In this document: positions 1 through 9,913 of the stretch, in pieces | Layout: the number at the start of each line of letters is the position of its first letter | How positions within the stretch are numbered: position 1 is the first letter of the stretch | DNA from: an uncultured Erysipelotrichaceae bacterium | Lineage (GTDB): Bacteria; Bacillota_I; Bacilli_A; Erysipelotrichales; Erysipelotrichaceae | Direction: 5' to 3' | DNA length: 64,000 nucleotides | NCBI GenBank assembly: GCA_947649125.1 | Contig: CANSQL010000002.1 | Span: 1 to 64,000, forward strand | Position numbers and translations under genes: made by a program | The notes under the pieces: model-generated | Databases searched by the model: none | Told to the model about the DNA's origin: nothing | The model's input: the letters and a program-made list of their open reading frames with translations, nothing else

Positions 1-54
1 GGCACGTACGGTGGTGTGAGAGGACGGGAGTTAGTCACTCCCTCCTACTCGATT
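1..54 (+). mobile_element. 3' end (domain V 3' strand plus domain VI) of a group II intron, truncated by the window edge
   Basis: GGCACGTACGGTGGTGTGAGAGGACGGGAGTTAGTCACTCCCTCCTACTCGAT resembles the conserved tail downstream of group II intron RT ORFs: CACGTACGGT, then GGGAG...CTCCC hairpin, then CCTACTCGAT end. Confidence 0.72.
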
Positions 55-165
55 ATATCAATTTTATTTGTCAGCAAGGAGTCATGAATTATCAGAATAA
101 AGAAATTGATCTTATCATGTATCGGCAACCGAGTTTAAAATATTAAACTTTTTGTTTAAAAACTA

Positions 166-193
166 TTGCATTGCCGAAATAATTATGTATAAT
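166..193 (+). promoter_or_regulatory. putative sigma-A promoter for the XRE-cupin regulator/pot operon (TTGCAT-16-TATAAT)
   Basis: -35 at 166-171, -10 at 188-193, followed by inverted repeat GTTTAG-N5-CTAAAC at 221-237. Confidence 0.5.
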
Positions 194-248
194 AATATTG
201 TTTCAAATACTATACTAAAAGTTTAGCAATACTAAACAGGAGGCGCTT

Positions 249-782
249 ATGGATATCGGTCGAAAACTGAAGCAGCTGCGAATCCGCAATGATTTGACAT
301 TAGAGGAGCTTGCGAGCCGCAGTGAATTAACAAAAGGATTTTTAAGTCAAGTGGAGCGAAATCTGACATCTCCGTCTGTTTCAACGCTGGAGGATATTTT
401 AGAAGCGTTAGGAACAGATTTAGCCGCCTTTTTTAAAGAGAGCAGAGAGGAACAGATCGTCTTTCATACAGACGATTTTTTTATCGATGAACAAGAGGAT
501 TTTACGATTCATTGGATTATTCCCAATGCACAGAAAAATGAAATGGAGCCGATGATTTTGAAGCTGAAGCCAAACGGCACTTCACAAATCGTCGATCCGC
601 ATATCGGTGAGGAATTCGGCTATGTGCTGCAGGGTAAAATCACACTTGTAAATAACGATAAGGAATATGTGCTGAAAAAGGGTGAAACCTTTTATATCAG
701 CGGACGAAATACGCATTATATAAAAAACAGCGGTAAGCATGAGGCTGCGCTGTTGTGGGTAAGTACCCCGCCGATGTTTTAG
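249..782 (+). CDS. XRE-family transcriptional regulator with C-terminal cupin domain (PuuR-like)
   Basis: N-terminal HTH (IGRKLKQLRIRNDLTLEELASRSELTKGFLSQVERN) plus cupin C-terminus; directly upstream of potABCD; SD aggaggc. Confidence 0.88.
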   Translation: MDIGRKLKQLRIRNDLTLEELASRSELTKGFLSQVERNLTSPSVSTLEDILEALGTDLAAFFKESREEQIVFHTDDFFIDEQEDFTIHWIIPNAQKNEMEPMILKLKPNGTSQIVDPHIGEEFGYVLQGKITLVNNDKEYVLKKGETFYISGRNTHYIKNSGKHEAALLWVSTPPMF

Positions 783-793
783 GAGGATAGAAA

Positions 794-2389
794 ATGGAAA
801 TGATTGAAATGAATCAGCCAAAGCGCTTGATTGAATTTAAAAATATCGTAAAGGATTTTGACGGACAGCTTGTATTAAAGGGGATATCCTTGGATATTAA
901 CGAAAATGAATTTGTGACCTTATTAGGACCGAGCGGCTGCGGTAAGACAACACTGCTGCGTATTTTAGCAGGCTTTTTAAAACAGAATGAAGGCAGAGTC
1001 ATCTTTGACGGTGAGGAAATCAGTGAGCTTCCGCCGTATAAGCGAGAATTGAATACAGTGTTTCAGAAATATGCTTTATTTCCGCATATGAATGTATATG
1101 AAAATATCGCATTCGGATTAAAAATCAAAAAAATGAGTAAAGACGTTATCGAACAAAAGGTAATGAAAATGCTGAAGCTGATCAATTTGGAAGGCTTTGA
1201 ACAGCGTAATGTCACACTTCTTTCCGGCGGACAGCAGCAGCGTATTGCGATTGCACGTGCTTTAGTCAATGAACCGAAGGTATTATTATTGGATGAGCCG
1301 TTAGCGGCGCTTGATTTAAAACTTCGTAAGGAAATGCAGTATGAGTTGAAGCGAATTCAACAAGAAGTCGGTATCACGTTTATTTATGTTACGCATGATC
1401 AAGAGGAAGCGCTCACGATGAGTGATAAGATTGTGGTAATGAAGGACGGTGAAATCCAACAGGTAGGCACTCCGACCGATATTTATAATGAGCCGCAAAA
1501 CCGCTATGTTGCGAACTTCATCGGTGAATCGAATATCATATCGGGAATCATGCGCAAGGATAAGCTCGTTCGCTTTGACGATATGGATTTTGACTGTGTA
1601 GATATCGGCTTTAAGGAAAATGAGCCGGTAGATGTTGTGATTCGTCCCGAGGATTTAGATATCGTAGTACAAGACGGCGGTAAGATGAACGGCGTGGTAA
1701 AATCGGTGCTGTTTAAGGGCGTTCATTATGAAATTATGGTTGAAACGGTACCCGGTACAACGGTAAGTGTAAAAATGAATGTGACGAAGGAGCATGACGT
1801 AGCTTCCAGTGATGCGAAGGAACGCATTTCTGCCAATCACTTCTTTGTCGATTTAGAGGATGTAAAGGACTTAAATGATGCGGAAATCATCGCACGTGCC
1901 GATGCACAGGCATGGGACCCCGAAAATGATGAATATTTATCGATTTCTAAAATCGAATATGAACTAAAGGAAGAGGTCGGCAATTATCCCGTAACCTTTT
2001 CTACGGCACTCGGTACTGCAGTAACGGTGAATATTATGGTGGTTGAACAAAAATACGTCGAAAACCCGAAAAAGAATGAAGCTATTTCCGCATTCAATTT
2101 CTTTAAGAGTGTTGATGAAATCAAGGAAAGCGTTGCGCTTGATACCGATTTGAAGACATGGGCAAATGCACAGGGCTGGAAGCTCAGTGATGAAAGCAGC
2201 GTGGAAATTGAGGACGTGGAATATGATTTTGATCCCGATACGATTACACCGGGTGTTTATCAGGTGACCTTTTCCACCAAAGGACGTGTGTTTAAGGTAC
2301 ATACGACGGATATTGCTGAGGAAGGTGCTGAAATCGCATTGAATTTCTATCCTGAGGATATTCATGTGATGAGCAAGATAGGGTATTGA
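794..2389 (+). CDS. potA: spermidine/putrescine ABC transporter ATP-binding protein with two tandem inserted domains in the TOBE region
   Basis: Walker [10 protein letters not shown], signature LLSGGQQQR, Walker [16 protein letters not shown] split by an ~180-aa insertion. Confidence 0.93.
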   Translation: MEMIEMNQPKRLIEFKNIVKDFDGQLVLKGISLDINENEFVTLLGPSGCGKTTLLRILAGFLKQNEGRVIFDGEEISELPPYKRELNTVFQKYALFPHMNVYENIAFGLKIKKMSKDVIEQKVMKMLKLINLEGFEQRNVTLLSGGQQQRIAIARALVNEPKVLLLDEPLAALDLKLRKEMQYELKRIQQEVGITFIYVTHDQEEALTMSDKIVVMKDGEIQQVGTPTDIYNEPQNRYVANFIGESNIISGIMRKDKLVRFDDMDFDCVDIGFKENEPVDVVIRPEDLDIVVQDGGKMNGVVKSVLFKGVHYEIMVETVPGTTVSVKMNVTKEHDVASSDAKERISANHFFVDLEDVKDLNDAEIIARADAQAWDPENDEYLSISKIEYELKEEVGNYPVTFSTALGTAVTVNIMVVEQKYVENPKKNEAISAFNFFKSVDEIKESVALDTDLKTWANAQGWKLSDESSVEIEDVEYDFDPDTITPGVYQVTFSTKGRVFKVHTTDIAEEGAEIALNFYPEDIHVMSKIGY

Positions 2390-2390
2390 T

Positions 2391-3239
2391 ATGAAAACAT
2401 TTAAACGCTTGACCTATCCGTATATGCTGTGGATAACGGCAATGATCGTAATACCGATGCTTTTGATCGTACTTTATGCACTGACAAAACAGGGGAATGA
2501 TGTTGCGACACTGCAGTTTACACTGGATAATTTTATTCATTTTTTCACCGATGCAGATTTTTTAAGCACGCTTTGGCTCTCTTTAAAAATCGCATGTATC
2601 ACGACGATTTTATGTATACTGATCGGTTATCCGATTGCATATTTGATTGCCGCAAGCACGCCCGCTAAACGTAATCTTTATATATTGTTGATTACGCTTC
2701 CGATGTGGATCAATATGCTTGTAAGGACCTACGCATGGATCGGTATTTTATCAGATAACGGTTTGGTGAATCATGTGCTGCAGTTTTTCGGATTAGAACC
2801 GCAAAAGCTGTTATATACCGACTTTGCGGTTATTTTGGGCATGGTATATAACTTTATTCCGTTTATGATTCTCCAGATTGAAGCTTCATTAGCGAAGCTT
2901 GACCGCTCTTTGTTAGAGGCTGCGAATGATTTAGGTGCCGATCGGCTGCAGCGCTTTTTGAAGATAACGCTGCCGTTGTCCTTGCCCGGAGTGATATCGG
3001 GAATCACGCTTGTTTTTCTTCCGGCGGTTTCAAGCTTCGTCATTCCGAAGCTGATGGGCGGGGGTGCTTATATGCTGATCGGAAATGTAATCGAAAATCA
3101 ATTTATCACTGTCGGTGAATGGAATTTCGGCAGTGCGATATCAATGATCATGGCATGTATTATTATGATTTCGATGTATATTACCCGTAAGCTTGATAAG
3201 AGTGATGATGCCGTAAGCAGAAAGCGAGGTAAGGTATAA
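2391..3239 (+). CDS. potB: spermidine/putrescine ABC transporter permease
   Basis: PotB-like permease with EAA loop (EAANDLGADRLQRFLKITLPLSLPG). Confidence 0.93.
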   Translation: MKTFKRLTYPYMLWITAMIVIPMLLIVLYALTKQGNDVATLQFTLDNFIHFFTDADFLSTLWLSLKIACITTILCILIGYPIAYLIAASTPAKRNLYILLITLPMWINMLVRTYAWIGILSDNGLVNHVLQFFGLEPQKLLYTDFAVILGMVYNFIPFMILQIEASLAKLDRSLLEAANDLGADRLQRFLKITLPLSLPGVISGITLVFLPAVSSFVIPKLMGGGAYMLIGNVIENQFITVGEWNFGSAISMIMACIIMISMYITRKLDKSDDAVSRKRGKV

Positions 3240-5137
3240 TGAGCGGACATAAGCTGCTGCGCCGTTTTCTGCTCGGCGCCGTACTGTTGTTTTTCTACTT
3301 TCCGATTCTGTATATGCTTGTTTTCTCCTTTAACGGTTCTCGATCACTGACAAGCTTTGACGGCTTTTCCTTACAGTGGTACGATAAAATGTTTCATGAT
3401 CCGAATATGCTGGAGGCAATCTACTATACGTTGATAACCGCAGTTGTCGCAACCGTGATTTCTACGGCAGTCGGAACGATTACGGCAATCGGCTTAAGCA
3501 AGTCAAGGCGAATCGTGCGTGAGGTCGTTTCACAGGTAAACAATCTGCCGATTATGAATCCGGAAATCGTAACCGCCGTCGGATTGATGCTGTTTTATGT
3601 TTCATTAAGAATTGAAAAGGGCTTTTTAACGATGCTGCTTGCTCACATTGCCTTCTGTGTTCCTTATGTGATATTGAGCGTTATGCCGAAGCTGCGCTCG
3701 CTCGATGATAACTTAGCTGAGGCGGCAATGGATTTAGGAGCTACGCCGTGGCAGGCAATGGTAAAGGTCATTGTGCCGCAGATTATGCCCGGAATCATAT
3801 CCGGCGCATTGATTGCCTTCACAATGTCGTTTGATGATTTTACGATATCTTATTTTGTTACGGGAAACGGTGTAAAAAACATCTCTACGCTTGTATGGAC
3901 CATGAGTAAGCGCATCAATCCAAGCATTAACGCACTGTCAACGATCATCGTGCTTATGATTACGATAACGCTGCTGCTTGTGAATCTGCTTCCGATTATT
4001 AAAGAAAAGACTAAGACAAAAACGGGACATGTTTGGAAGCACACAGCTTCGATTGTCTCTTTATGCTTTGCTTTGTTGATCGGCGGAGGACTGTACTGGC
4101 TGAAAAGCGGAACCAAAACGCATATGAGCAGTGCCGATGCGATTGCGCGCTTCGGCAGTGATACGCTGAAGGTATATAATGTCGGTGAATATATCGATCC
4201 GCAGATCAATACGGCTTTTGAGGAGCGCTACGGAGTAAAGATCATTTATGATACCTTTGATTCCAATGAACTGATGTATACCAAGCTGCAGGGCGGAGAG
4301 CGTTATGATATATTAGTACCGAGTGATTATATGATCGAGCGATTGTTGAAGGAGGACTTTTTACAGCCGTTGAATCATGATCAGCTTCCTAATCTGAGTT
4401 ATCTGGCAGAGGAATTAAATTCATTGTCTTATGATCCCGATCATACCTACAGTGTTCCGTATTTCTGGGGAACCGTAGGAATTGTTTATAATAAAAATAA
4501 TGTTGATATTGAAGATTTACAAAAAGAAGGTTACAATATATTCAGGAATCAGAAATATAAGGGCCGCATCTATATGTATGATTCCGAGCGTGATTCCTTT
4601 ATGATGGCTTTGAAGGCATTGGGCTATTCTATGAATACCGATGATGAAACGCAGTTGTATGAGGCCTATGAATGGCTGAAGGAAATCGTAACTACGATGA
4701 AACCGGAAATCGTTACCGATGAAGTCATAGATGCCATGGCAAACGGCAATAAGGATATGGCACTTGTATACAGCGGTGATGCGACCTATATTCTTTCGGA
4801 AAATGAGGATATGGGCTATTATATGCCGAGTGAGGGTACCAATCTTTGGAGCGACGCTATGGTAATTCCGAAAAATGCCGCAAATCCTAAACTTGCCAAT
4901 GAGTATATCAATTTTATCCTGGAATATGAAAACAGCATGCGCAACACGGAATTTGTCGGCTATACCTCAACAAACGGTGAGGTGCTTGAGGAATGCAGTG
5001 CTGAGGGCGGTATTTATGCGGACAATGAAGCATATCTGCCTCGTCCAGGCTATGAAAAGGATGAAATTTTCCATTATAATGATAAATCACGCAAGTTGAT
5101 TTCTGAATTATGGACAAAGGTAAAAATCGCAAAGTAA
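3239..5137 (+). CDS. potCD: fused spermidine/putrescine permease (PotC) and substrate-binding protein (PotD)
   Basis: Residues ~1-260 PotC-like permease with EAAMDLGATPWQAMVKVIVPQIMPG; C-terminal ~350 aa PotD-like (LKVYNVGEYIDPQINTAFEERYGVKIIYDTFDSNE). Confidence 0.92.
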   Translation: MSGHKLLRRFLLGAVLLFFYFPILYMLVFSFNGSRSLTSFDGFSLQWYDKMFHDPNMLEAIYYTLITAVVATVISTAVGTITAIGLSKSRRIVREVVSQVNNLPIMNPEIVTAVGLMLFYVSLRIEKGFLTMLLAHIAFCVPYVILSVMPKLRSLDDNLAEAAMDLGATPWQAMVKVIVPQIMPGIISGALIAFTMSFDDFTISYFVTGNGVKNISTLVWTMSKRINPSINALSTIIVLMITITLLLVNLLPIIKEKTKTKTGHVWKHTASIVSLCFALLIGGGLYWLKSGTKTHMSSADAIARFGSDTLKVYNVGEYIDPQINTAFEERYGVKIIYDTFDSNELMYTKLQGGERYDILVPSDYMIERLLKEDFLQPLNHDQLPNLSYLAEELNSLSYDPDHTYSVPYFWGTVGIVYNKNNVDIEDLQKEGYNIFRNQKYKGRIYMYDSERDSFMMALKALGYSMNTDDETQLYEAYEWLKEIVTTMKPEIVTDEVIDAMANGNKDMALVYSGDATYILSENEDMGYYMPSEGTNLWSDAMVIPKNAANPKLANEYINFILEYENSMRNTEFVGYTSTNGEVLEECSAEGGIYADNEAYLPRPGYEKDEIFHYNDKSRKLISELWTKVKIAK

Positions 5138-5150
5138 AGGTGGTAGAGGA

Positions 5151-5264
5151 ATGAGTTCAAAAAGTGAAGCAAAACAAAAACAGAAATGGAAGCTGTATGT
5201 ATATCGGGCAGTCATTGTTTCTATTATCGTTGTGATGCTCGTATTAAGTGTTTTACAGTTTTAG
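5151..5264 (+). CDS. 37-aa single-TM small protein (not in the ORF track)
   Basis: SD-like ggtggtagagg before ATG; MSSKSEAKQKQKWKLYVYRAVIVSIIVVMLVLSVLQF; basic N-terminus then hydrophobic helix; followed by a terminator. Confidence 0.6.
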   Translation: MSSKSEAKQKQKWKLYVYRAVIVSIIVVMLVLSVLQF

Positions 5265-5282
5265 TGATTCGTAACAGTGATA

Positions 5283-5317
5283 AGGCAGGCACTTCATTCG
5301 GTGTCTGCCTTTTCTAA
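5283..5317 (+). terminator. Rho-independent terminator of the pot operon
   Basis: ggcaggcac ttcattcg gtgtctgcc tttt. Confidence 0.7.
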
Positions 5318-5370
5318 GCGATTCTCAGAGAATTAAAGCGATGCTTTGTGCAGATAGGGAGATATCATCA

Positions 5371-6007
5371 ATGATAAAAAAGAGTGTTAAAAAAGAAATC
5401 GACAGGATAATTAAAGAAATATGATTAAATGATATATGTAAAGAGTACGGTAACGGCGGTTTGTTAAAAGAGGCAAGCCTTCAATGCAGTCTCTATCATT
5501 ATTTGCGTATGAGACTGTCTGCGCTTTAAAAAGAAAATAATCTTTATATTTATCCCGAATTCTATTTTAAAGAATTGAATTTTTTTTGCCGATCTCGCCA
5601 TAGTAGAAATGGATATGAATGACGGTAAATCTAATATTAAAGATAAGGTGACAGATGTTGCTGCTGTTATAGAGCTGAAATTCAGCGGCGGTGCATCTCA
5701 ATCGGTAGAAAATTTTATAAAGGCAGATAAGAATAAACTAAAACAGTATTCGTATCATTTACCGTATGATTGTCAGTATTATTTCGGTGTCATTTATGAA
5801 ACAGAATGTGATGAATGGACTCATTGGTTTGATAAAAGAAGCACAGATAACTGGGGAAAAGGTTGTTTGACAGAACTCAATGCCGGATATCTGATCAATG
5901 CAGGAGATTTAGAAAGCAAAATGTATTTCGGTGTGAAATCATATAACCAATGGAATATACAAGATGAAATGAATCAATGTAAAATCAAATTTATGAGCGC
6001 AGCTTAG
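5371..6007 (+). pseudogene. degraded gene of unknown function: two in-frame stops and a poly-T frameshift
   Basis: Frame from ATG 5371 (MIKKSVKKEIDRIIKEI*LNDICKEYGNGGLLKEASLQCSLYHYLRMRLSAL*KENNLYIYPEFYFKELNFF) continues, after a 1-nt shift in T8 near 5580, into the 132-aa ORF ending at 6007 (ADLAIVEMDMNDGKSNIKDK...). Confidence 0.7.
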
Positions 6008-6196
6008 CTGATTCAGCTTATTGACAAAGCTGTTCGAGAAATAAATATAAGATAAGTATCAACCGACAGAAAAGCTGTACCTGTACTCTGTATCCTTCAT
6101 TCTGCACACAGCAACCGTCATGATGAAAAATAAACATAAGGATATGATAATATGAAAGCACAAAGCACAAAGTAAGCGTAATAAGTGAAATAAAAA

Positions 6197-6225
6197 TTGA
6201 AACGCTCAGATAACTATGCTATAAT
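6197..6225 (+). promoter_or_regulatory. sigma-A promoter for alaS T-box leader (TTGAAA-17-TATAAT)
   Basis: -35 6197-6202, -10 6220-6225. Confidence 0.65.
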
Positions 6226-6234
6226 ATTTAAGAT

Positions 6235-6448
6235 AATCAACAGCCAATGAAACGAATGTAGTATTTACCTCACTCATATAAGAGAATAGGCGGTCGGTGC
6301 GAGCCTTGATGAGCGGTAAGGAACGCTGTCGGTGAGGCTGTTGCGTGAAAAATCGACGATACAGATGCAAAGGTGTACTTCTACGGAAGTGAATCGGGAT
6401 GGTACCGCGGAAAATAATTTCGTTCCTGAATTTCAGGAGCGTTTTTTT
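6235..6448 (+). promoter_or_regulatory. T-box leader upstream of alaS
   Basis: T-box core cgGGATGGTACCGCGg at 6396-6410, followed by terminator CGTTCCTGAATTTCAGGAGCGTTTTTTT at 6421-6448. Confidence 0.9.
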
Positions 6449-6465
6449 ATGCAAGGAGGAAGCTT

Positions 6466-9096
6466 ATGAAGCAGTTGACAGGAAATCAAGTCAGACAGAT
6501 GTTTTTGGATTATTTCGCAAGTAAGGATCATATGATTGAGCCGGGAGCCTCATTGGTCCCGCATAACGATCCGACGCTTTTATGGATCAATGCCGGTGTG
6601 GCCGCATTAAAAAAATATTTTGACGGCTCTTTAAAGCCGGAAAAGCCGCGCATTGCGAATGCACAGAAATCGATAAGAACCAATGATATCGAAAATGTAG
6701 GTAAGACAGCACGTCATCATACTTTTTTTGAAATGCTCGGCAATTTTTCAATCGGTGATTACTTTAAAAAAGAGGCAATTCATTTCGCATGGGAATTTTT
6801 AACAGATGAAAAATGGATCGCATTTCCGAAGGATAAGCTGTATATTTCCGTTTATGAGGACGATGAGGAAGCATATCGGGTATGGAGTGAGGAATGCGGT
6901 GTTTCACCGTCTCATATTTTAAAGACAAAGGATAACTTTTGGGAAATCGGTGAAGGGCCGGGCGGACCTGATTCTGAGATTTTTTATGATCGCGGAGAAG
7001 CCTATGATCCGGAAGGGTTAGGTGAGCGCTTGTTTTTTGAGGAAATGGAAAACGATCGCTATATTGAGGTTTGGAACGTCGTATTTTCCCAATATGACTG
7101 TAAGCCTGAATTGCCGCGCAGTGAATACAAGGAACTGCCGCAGAAAAACATTGATACCGGAATGGGCTTAGAGCGTCTTGTTTCCCTGATTCAGGGCGGC
7201 GAAACGAATTTCGATACAGATTTATTTTTACCGATCATCGAAGCGACAAAGCAGTTTGCGAAGCATCCGTATGAGGGTGAATATAAAATGGCATATCGTG
7301 TCATTGCCGATCATATCAGAACGGTAAGCTTTGCGCTTGCGGACGGTGCGCTGTTTGCGAATGAGGGCAGAGGATATGTGCTGCGCAGAGTATTGCGCCG
7401 TGCGGTACGCTTTGCGCGTAAGCTGGAAATCGAACAGGCCTTCTTATATCGTTTGGTACCGGTCGTAACCGAAATCATGAAGGATTTCTATTCGTATTTA
7501 ACGGATAAGCAGGAAACGATCATGAAGCTGGTAAAGGCGGAAGAAGAGCGCTTTTCCGCAACCTTGGCGGACGGTGAGCGCTTATTAATGGATGTGATGA
7601 AGGAGCGCAAGGATCATATGCTGGACGGTCAAACGGCCTTTCAATTATATGATACGTACGGCTTCCCGTTTGAGCTGACCTTAGAGATTGCCGGTGAAAA
7701 CGGCTATCAGGTTGATGAAAAGGGCTTCCATGCGGAAATGGAAAAACAGCGTGAGCGTGCCAGAAATGCCCGTGATCAGGCTCAGTCTATGTCCTCACAG
7801 TCAGCGGATTTGATGAGCTTTACGCAAAAGAGTGAATTTATCGGCTATGATCAAACAGTGTGTGAAGCCAAGGTCATCGCGCTGTTCAAGGACGGCAAGG
7901 CGGTAAATGAGCTGAGTGATTGCGGTGAGGTCATTTTAGATCAAACGGTGTGCTATGCGGAAAGCGGCGGACAGGTTGCCGATTGCGGAATCATGAAAAA
8001 CGAGCATATGAACGCAACTGTTGAACAGGTCATCAAGGCACCGCATAAGCAGCATCTGCACAGTGTTGTGCTTGAAGGCGGCAAGCTTTCGGTGAATGAT
8101 TGCGTAAGCGTGGCAATCGATGAACAAAAGCGCAAGGTCATTACGAACAATCATTCCTGTACGCATTTGCTGCAGAGCGCGTTAAAACAAGTAATCGGTG
8201 CTCATATTCAACAGGCAGGCTCCTTTGTTTCCGATGAATATCTGCGCTTTGACTTTACCCATTTTGAAAAGGTAAGTGAGGAACAGTTGAAGCAGATCGA
8301 GGATATCGTAAATCGCTATATCTGCGCCGGCTATCCGGTCATTAAGGAATATATGGCGATCGAGGAAGCGAAAAAGAGCGGCGCAACCGCCTTGTTTGAT
8401 GAAAAGTACGGCGATATCGTGCGTGTCGTAACGATGGGCGATGTATCAAAGGAATTCTGCGGCGGCTGTCATGTGAATAATACACAGGAAATCGGTTTAT
8501 GTAAAATCATCGGTGAGGAAAGCATCGGTTCGGGAATTCGTCGTATTACCGCAAAAAGCGGCTTCGGCGCTTATTTGGAATTTACACAGTGTGAACAGTC
8601 GTTAAAGAATGTTGCTTCCTTGTTGAAGCTGAACGGACTGCATCATGTTGAGGAAAAGGTTGCACAGGTGTTACAGGAAGCAGAACAGATGAAAAAGGAA
8701 TTACATACGCTGCATAATCAAATGTTCGTATTAAAGGCGAAGGAGCTGATGGAGCGTAAACAGACACTGAACGGTCTCGACATTATAATCGAACAGCTTG
8801 AAGGTGCCGATGCGAATGCATTGAAGGATATCGCATCGACCGTGAAAGCGCAGCTGCCCGGTGCAGTCATCTTCTTAGCTTCCAAGCTTGAGGATAAGGC
8901 GATCTTTGTGGCCGGAGCAGGAAAAGCGGCTGTCGAAAGCGGCATCAAATGCGGTGATTTGGTAAAAGAAGCAGCCTTGATTTGTGAAGGCAAGGGCGGC
9001 GGTCGTCCTGATTTGGCACAATCCGGTGCGAAAAATACGGCGAAAATTAATGAGGCAATCAATGTAATTAAAAATAAACTCGGATTCACTCTTTAA
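6466..9096 (+). CDS. alaS: alanyl-tRNA synthetase
   Basis: Full-length AlaS (876 aa): NNHSCTHLLQ, CGGCHV, downstream of T-box. Confidence 0.98.
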   Translation: MKQLTGNQVRQMFLDYFASKDHMIEPGASLVPHNDPTLLWINAGVAALKKYFDGSLKPEKPRIANAQKSIRTNDIENVGKTARHHTFFEMLGNFSIGDYFKKEAIHFAWEFLTDEKWIAFPKDKLYISVYEDDEEAYRVWSEECGVSPSHILKTKDNFWEIGEGPGGPDSEIFYDRGEAYDPEGLGERLFFEEMENDRYIEVWNVVFSQYDCKPELPRSEYKELPQKNIDTGMGLERLVSLIQGGETNFDTDLFLPIIEATKQFAKHPYEGEYKMAYRVIADHIRTVSFALADGALFANEGRGYVLRRVLRRAVRFARKLEIEQAFLYRLVPVVTEIMKDFYSYLTDKQETIMKLVKAEEERFSATLADGERLLMDVMKERKDHMLDGQTAFQLYDTYGFPFELTLEIAGENGYQVDEKGFHAEMEKQRERARNARDQAQSMSSQSADLMSFTQKSEFIGYDQTVCEAKVIALFKDGKAVNELSDCGEVILDQTVCYAESGGQVADCGIMKNEHMNATVEQVIKAPHKQHLHSVVLEGGKLSVNDCVSVAIDEQKRKVITNNHSCTHLLQSALKQVIGAHIQQAGSFVSDEYLRFDFTHFEKVSEEQLKQIEDIVNRYICAGYPVIKEYMAIEEAKKSGATALFDEKYGDIVRVVTMGDVSKEFCGGCHVNNTQEIGLCKIIGEESIGSGIRRITAKSGFGAYLEFTQCEQSLKNVASLLKLNGLHHVEEKVAQVLQEAEQMKKELHTLHNQMFVLKAKELMERKQTLNGLDIIIEQLEGADANALKDIASTVKAQLPGAVIFLASKLEDKAIFVAGAGKAAVESGIKCGDLVKEAALICEGKGGGRPDLAQSGAKNTAKINEAINVIKNKLGFTL

Positions 9097-9153
9097 ATTT
9101 TGACGATAATACGTTAAAATAATAGGTAAGCAAATAGAAAGGGAGGTAATACC

Positions 9154-9411
9154 ATGAACGATATTACTGAAACTATGTCATTTAAGTCAGATGAGCTTCG
9201 CAGAGACAATATTAAGCATATTCTGAGAATCGTCAAGGAAGCGCTGGATGAGCGCGGCTATAACTCTGTCAATCAGCTTGCAGGTTATCTGATTTCCAAT
9301 GACCCTGCTTATATCTCCTCTCATAATAATGCCCGCACCCTGATTCAAACGGTGGAGCGCTATGAAATCATTGAGGAGTTGGTACGTGCTTATTTGAAGG
9401 ATGATAAATAG
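9154..9411 (+). CDS. ireB: IreB family regulatory phosphoprotein (UPF0297/YrzL)
   Basis: MNDITETMSFKSDELRRDNIKHILRIVKEALDERGYNSVNQLAGYLISNDPAYI, typical family; alaS-ireB-ruvX order. Confidence 0.93.
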   Translation: MNDITETMSFKSDELRRDNIKHILRIVKEALDERGYNSVNQLAGYLISNDPAYISSHNNARTLIQTVERYEIIEELVRAYLKDDK

Positions 9412-9413
9412 CG

Positions 9414-9827
9414 ATGCGTATCTTAGGTCTTGATTTGGGCTCGCGAACCTGCGGTGTCAGTGTATCCGATGCGCTCGGTATGATAGCTAGAGCTTATAAA
9501 ACCGTTCGTTTTGCGGAAGAGGATTATGATGCTGCACTCGATCAGATCAGCGAAATCATCAATGAGCTGCAGATACATAAGGCGGTATTAGGACTGCCTA
9601 AGCATATGAACGGTGATATCGGTATTCGCGGGGAAATCTCGATTGCGTTTAAGGAAAGCTTGGAACAGCTCGGTATTGAAGTAATATTGTGGGATGAACG
9701 CTTAACGACGGTTGCGGCTGAAAAAATCTTAATTGCGGCTGATGTATCACGCAAAAAACGCAAGAAGGTGATCGATCAAATGGCTGCCGTTCAAATCCTG
9801 CAAAGCTATTTAGACAGTCAAAATTAA
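9414..9827 (+). CDS. ruvX: Holliday junction resolvase-like protein YqgF/RuvX
   Basis: MRILGLDLGSRTCGVSVSD...WDERLTTVAAEK...DQMAAVQILQSYLD. Confidence 0.95.
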   Translation: MRILGLDLGSRTCGVSVSDALGMIARAYKTVRFAEEDYDAALDQISEIINELQIHKAVLGLPKHMNGDIGIRGEISIAFKESLEQLGIEVILWDERLTTVAAEKILIAADVSRKKRKKVIDQMAAVQILQSYLDSQN

Positions 9828-9848
9828 GGGGCGTCATGCCCCTTGCTT
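9824..9848 (+). terminator. stem-loop after ruvX
   Basis: AAGGGGC gtcat GCCCCTT gcttt. Confidence 0.55.
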
Positions 9849-9913
9849 TATAGGCAAAATAAAAATGAATAAGTAATATAGGAAAGTCAGATAATACGAT
9901 AAGGAGGTAGTTT

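Noticed and set aside
1964-2365. 133-aa minus-strand ORF inside potA (and similar antisense ORFs, e.g. 9649-9942, 39053-39526, 61322-61870)
   Set aside because: Fully overlap confidently identified plus-strand genes, lack RBS and recognisable domains; shadow ORFs.
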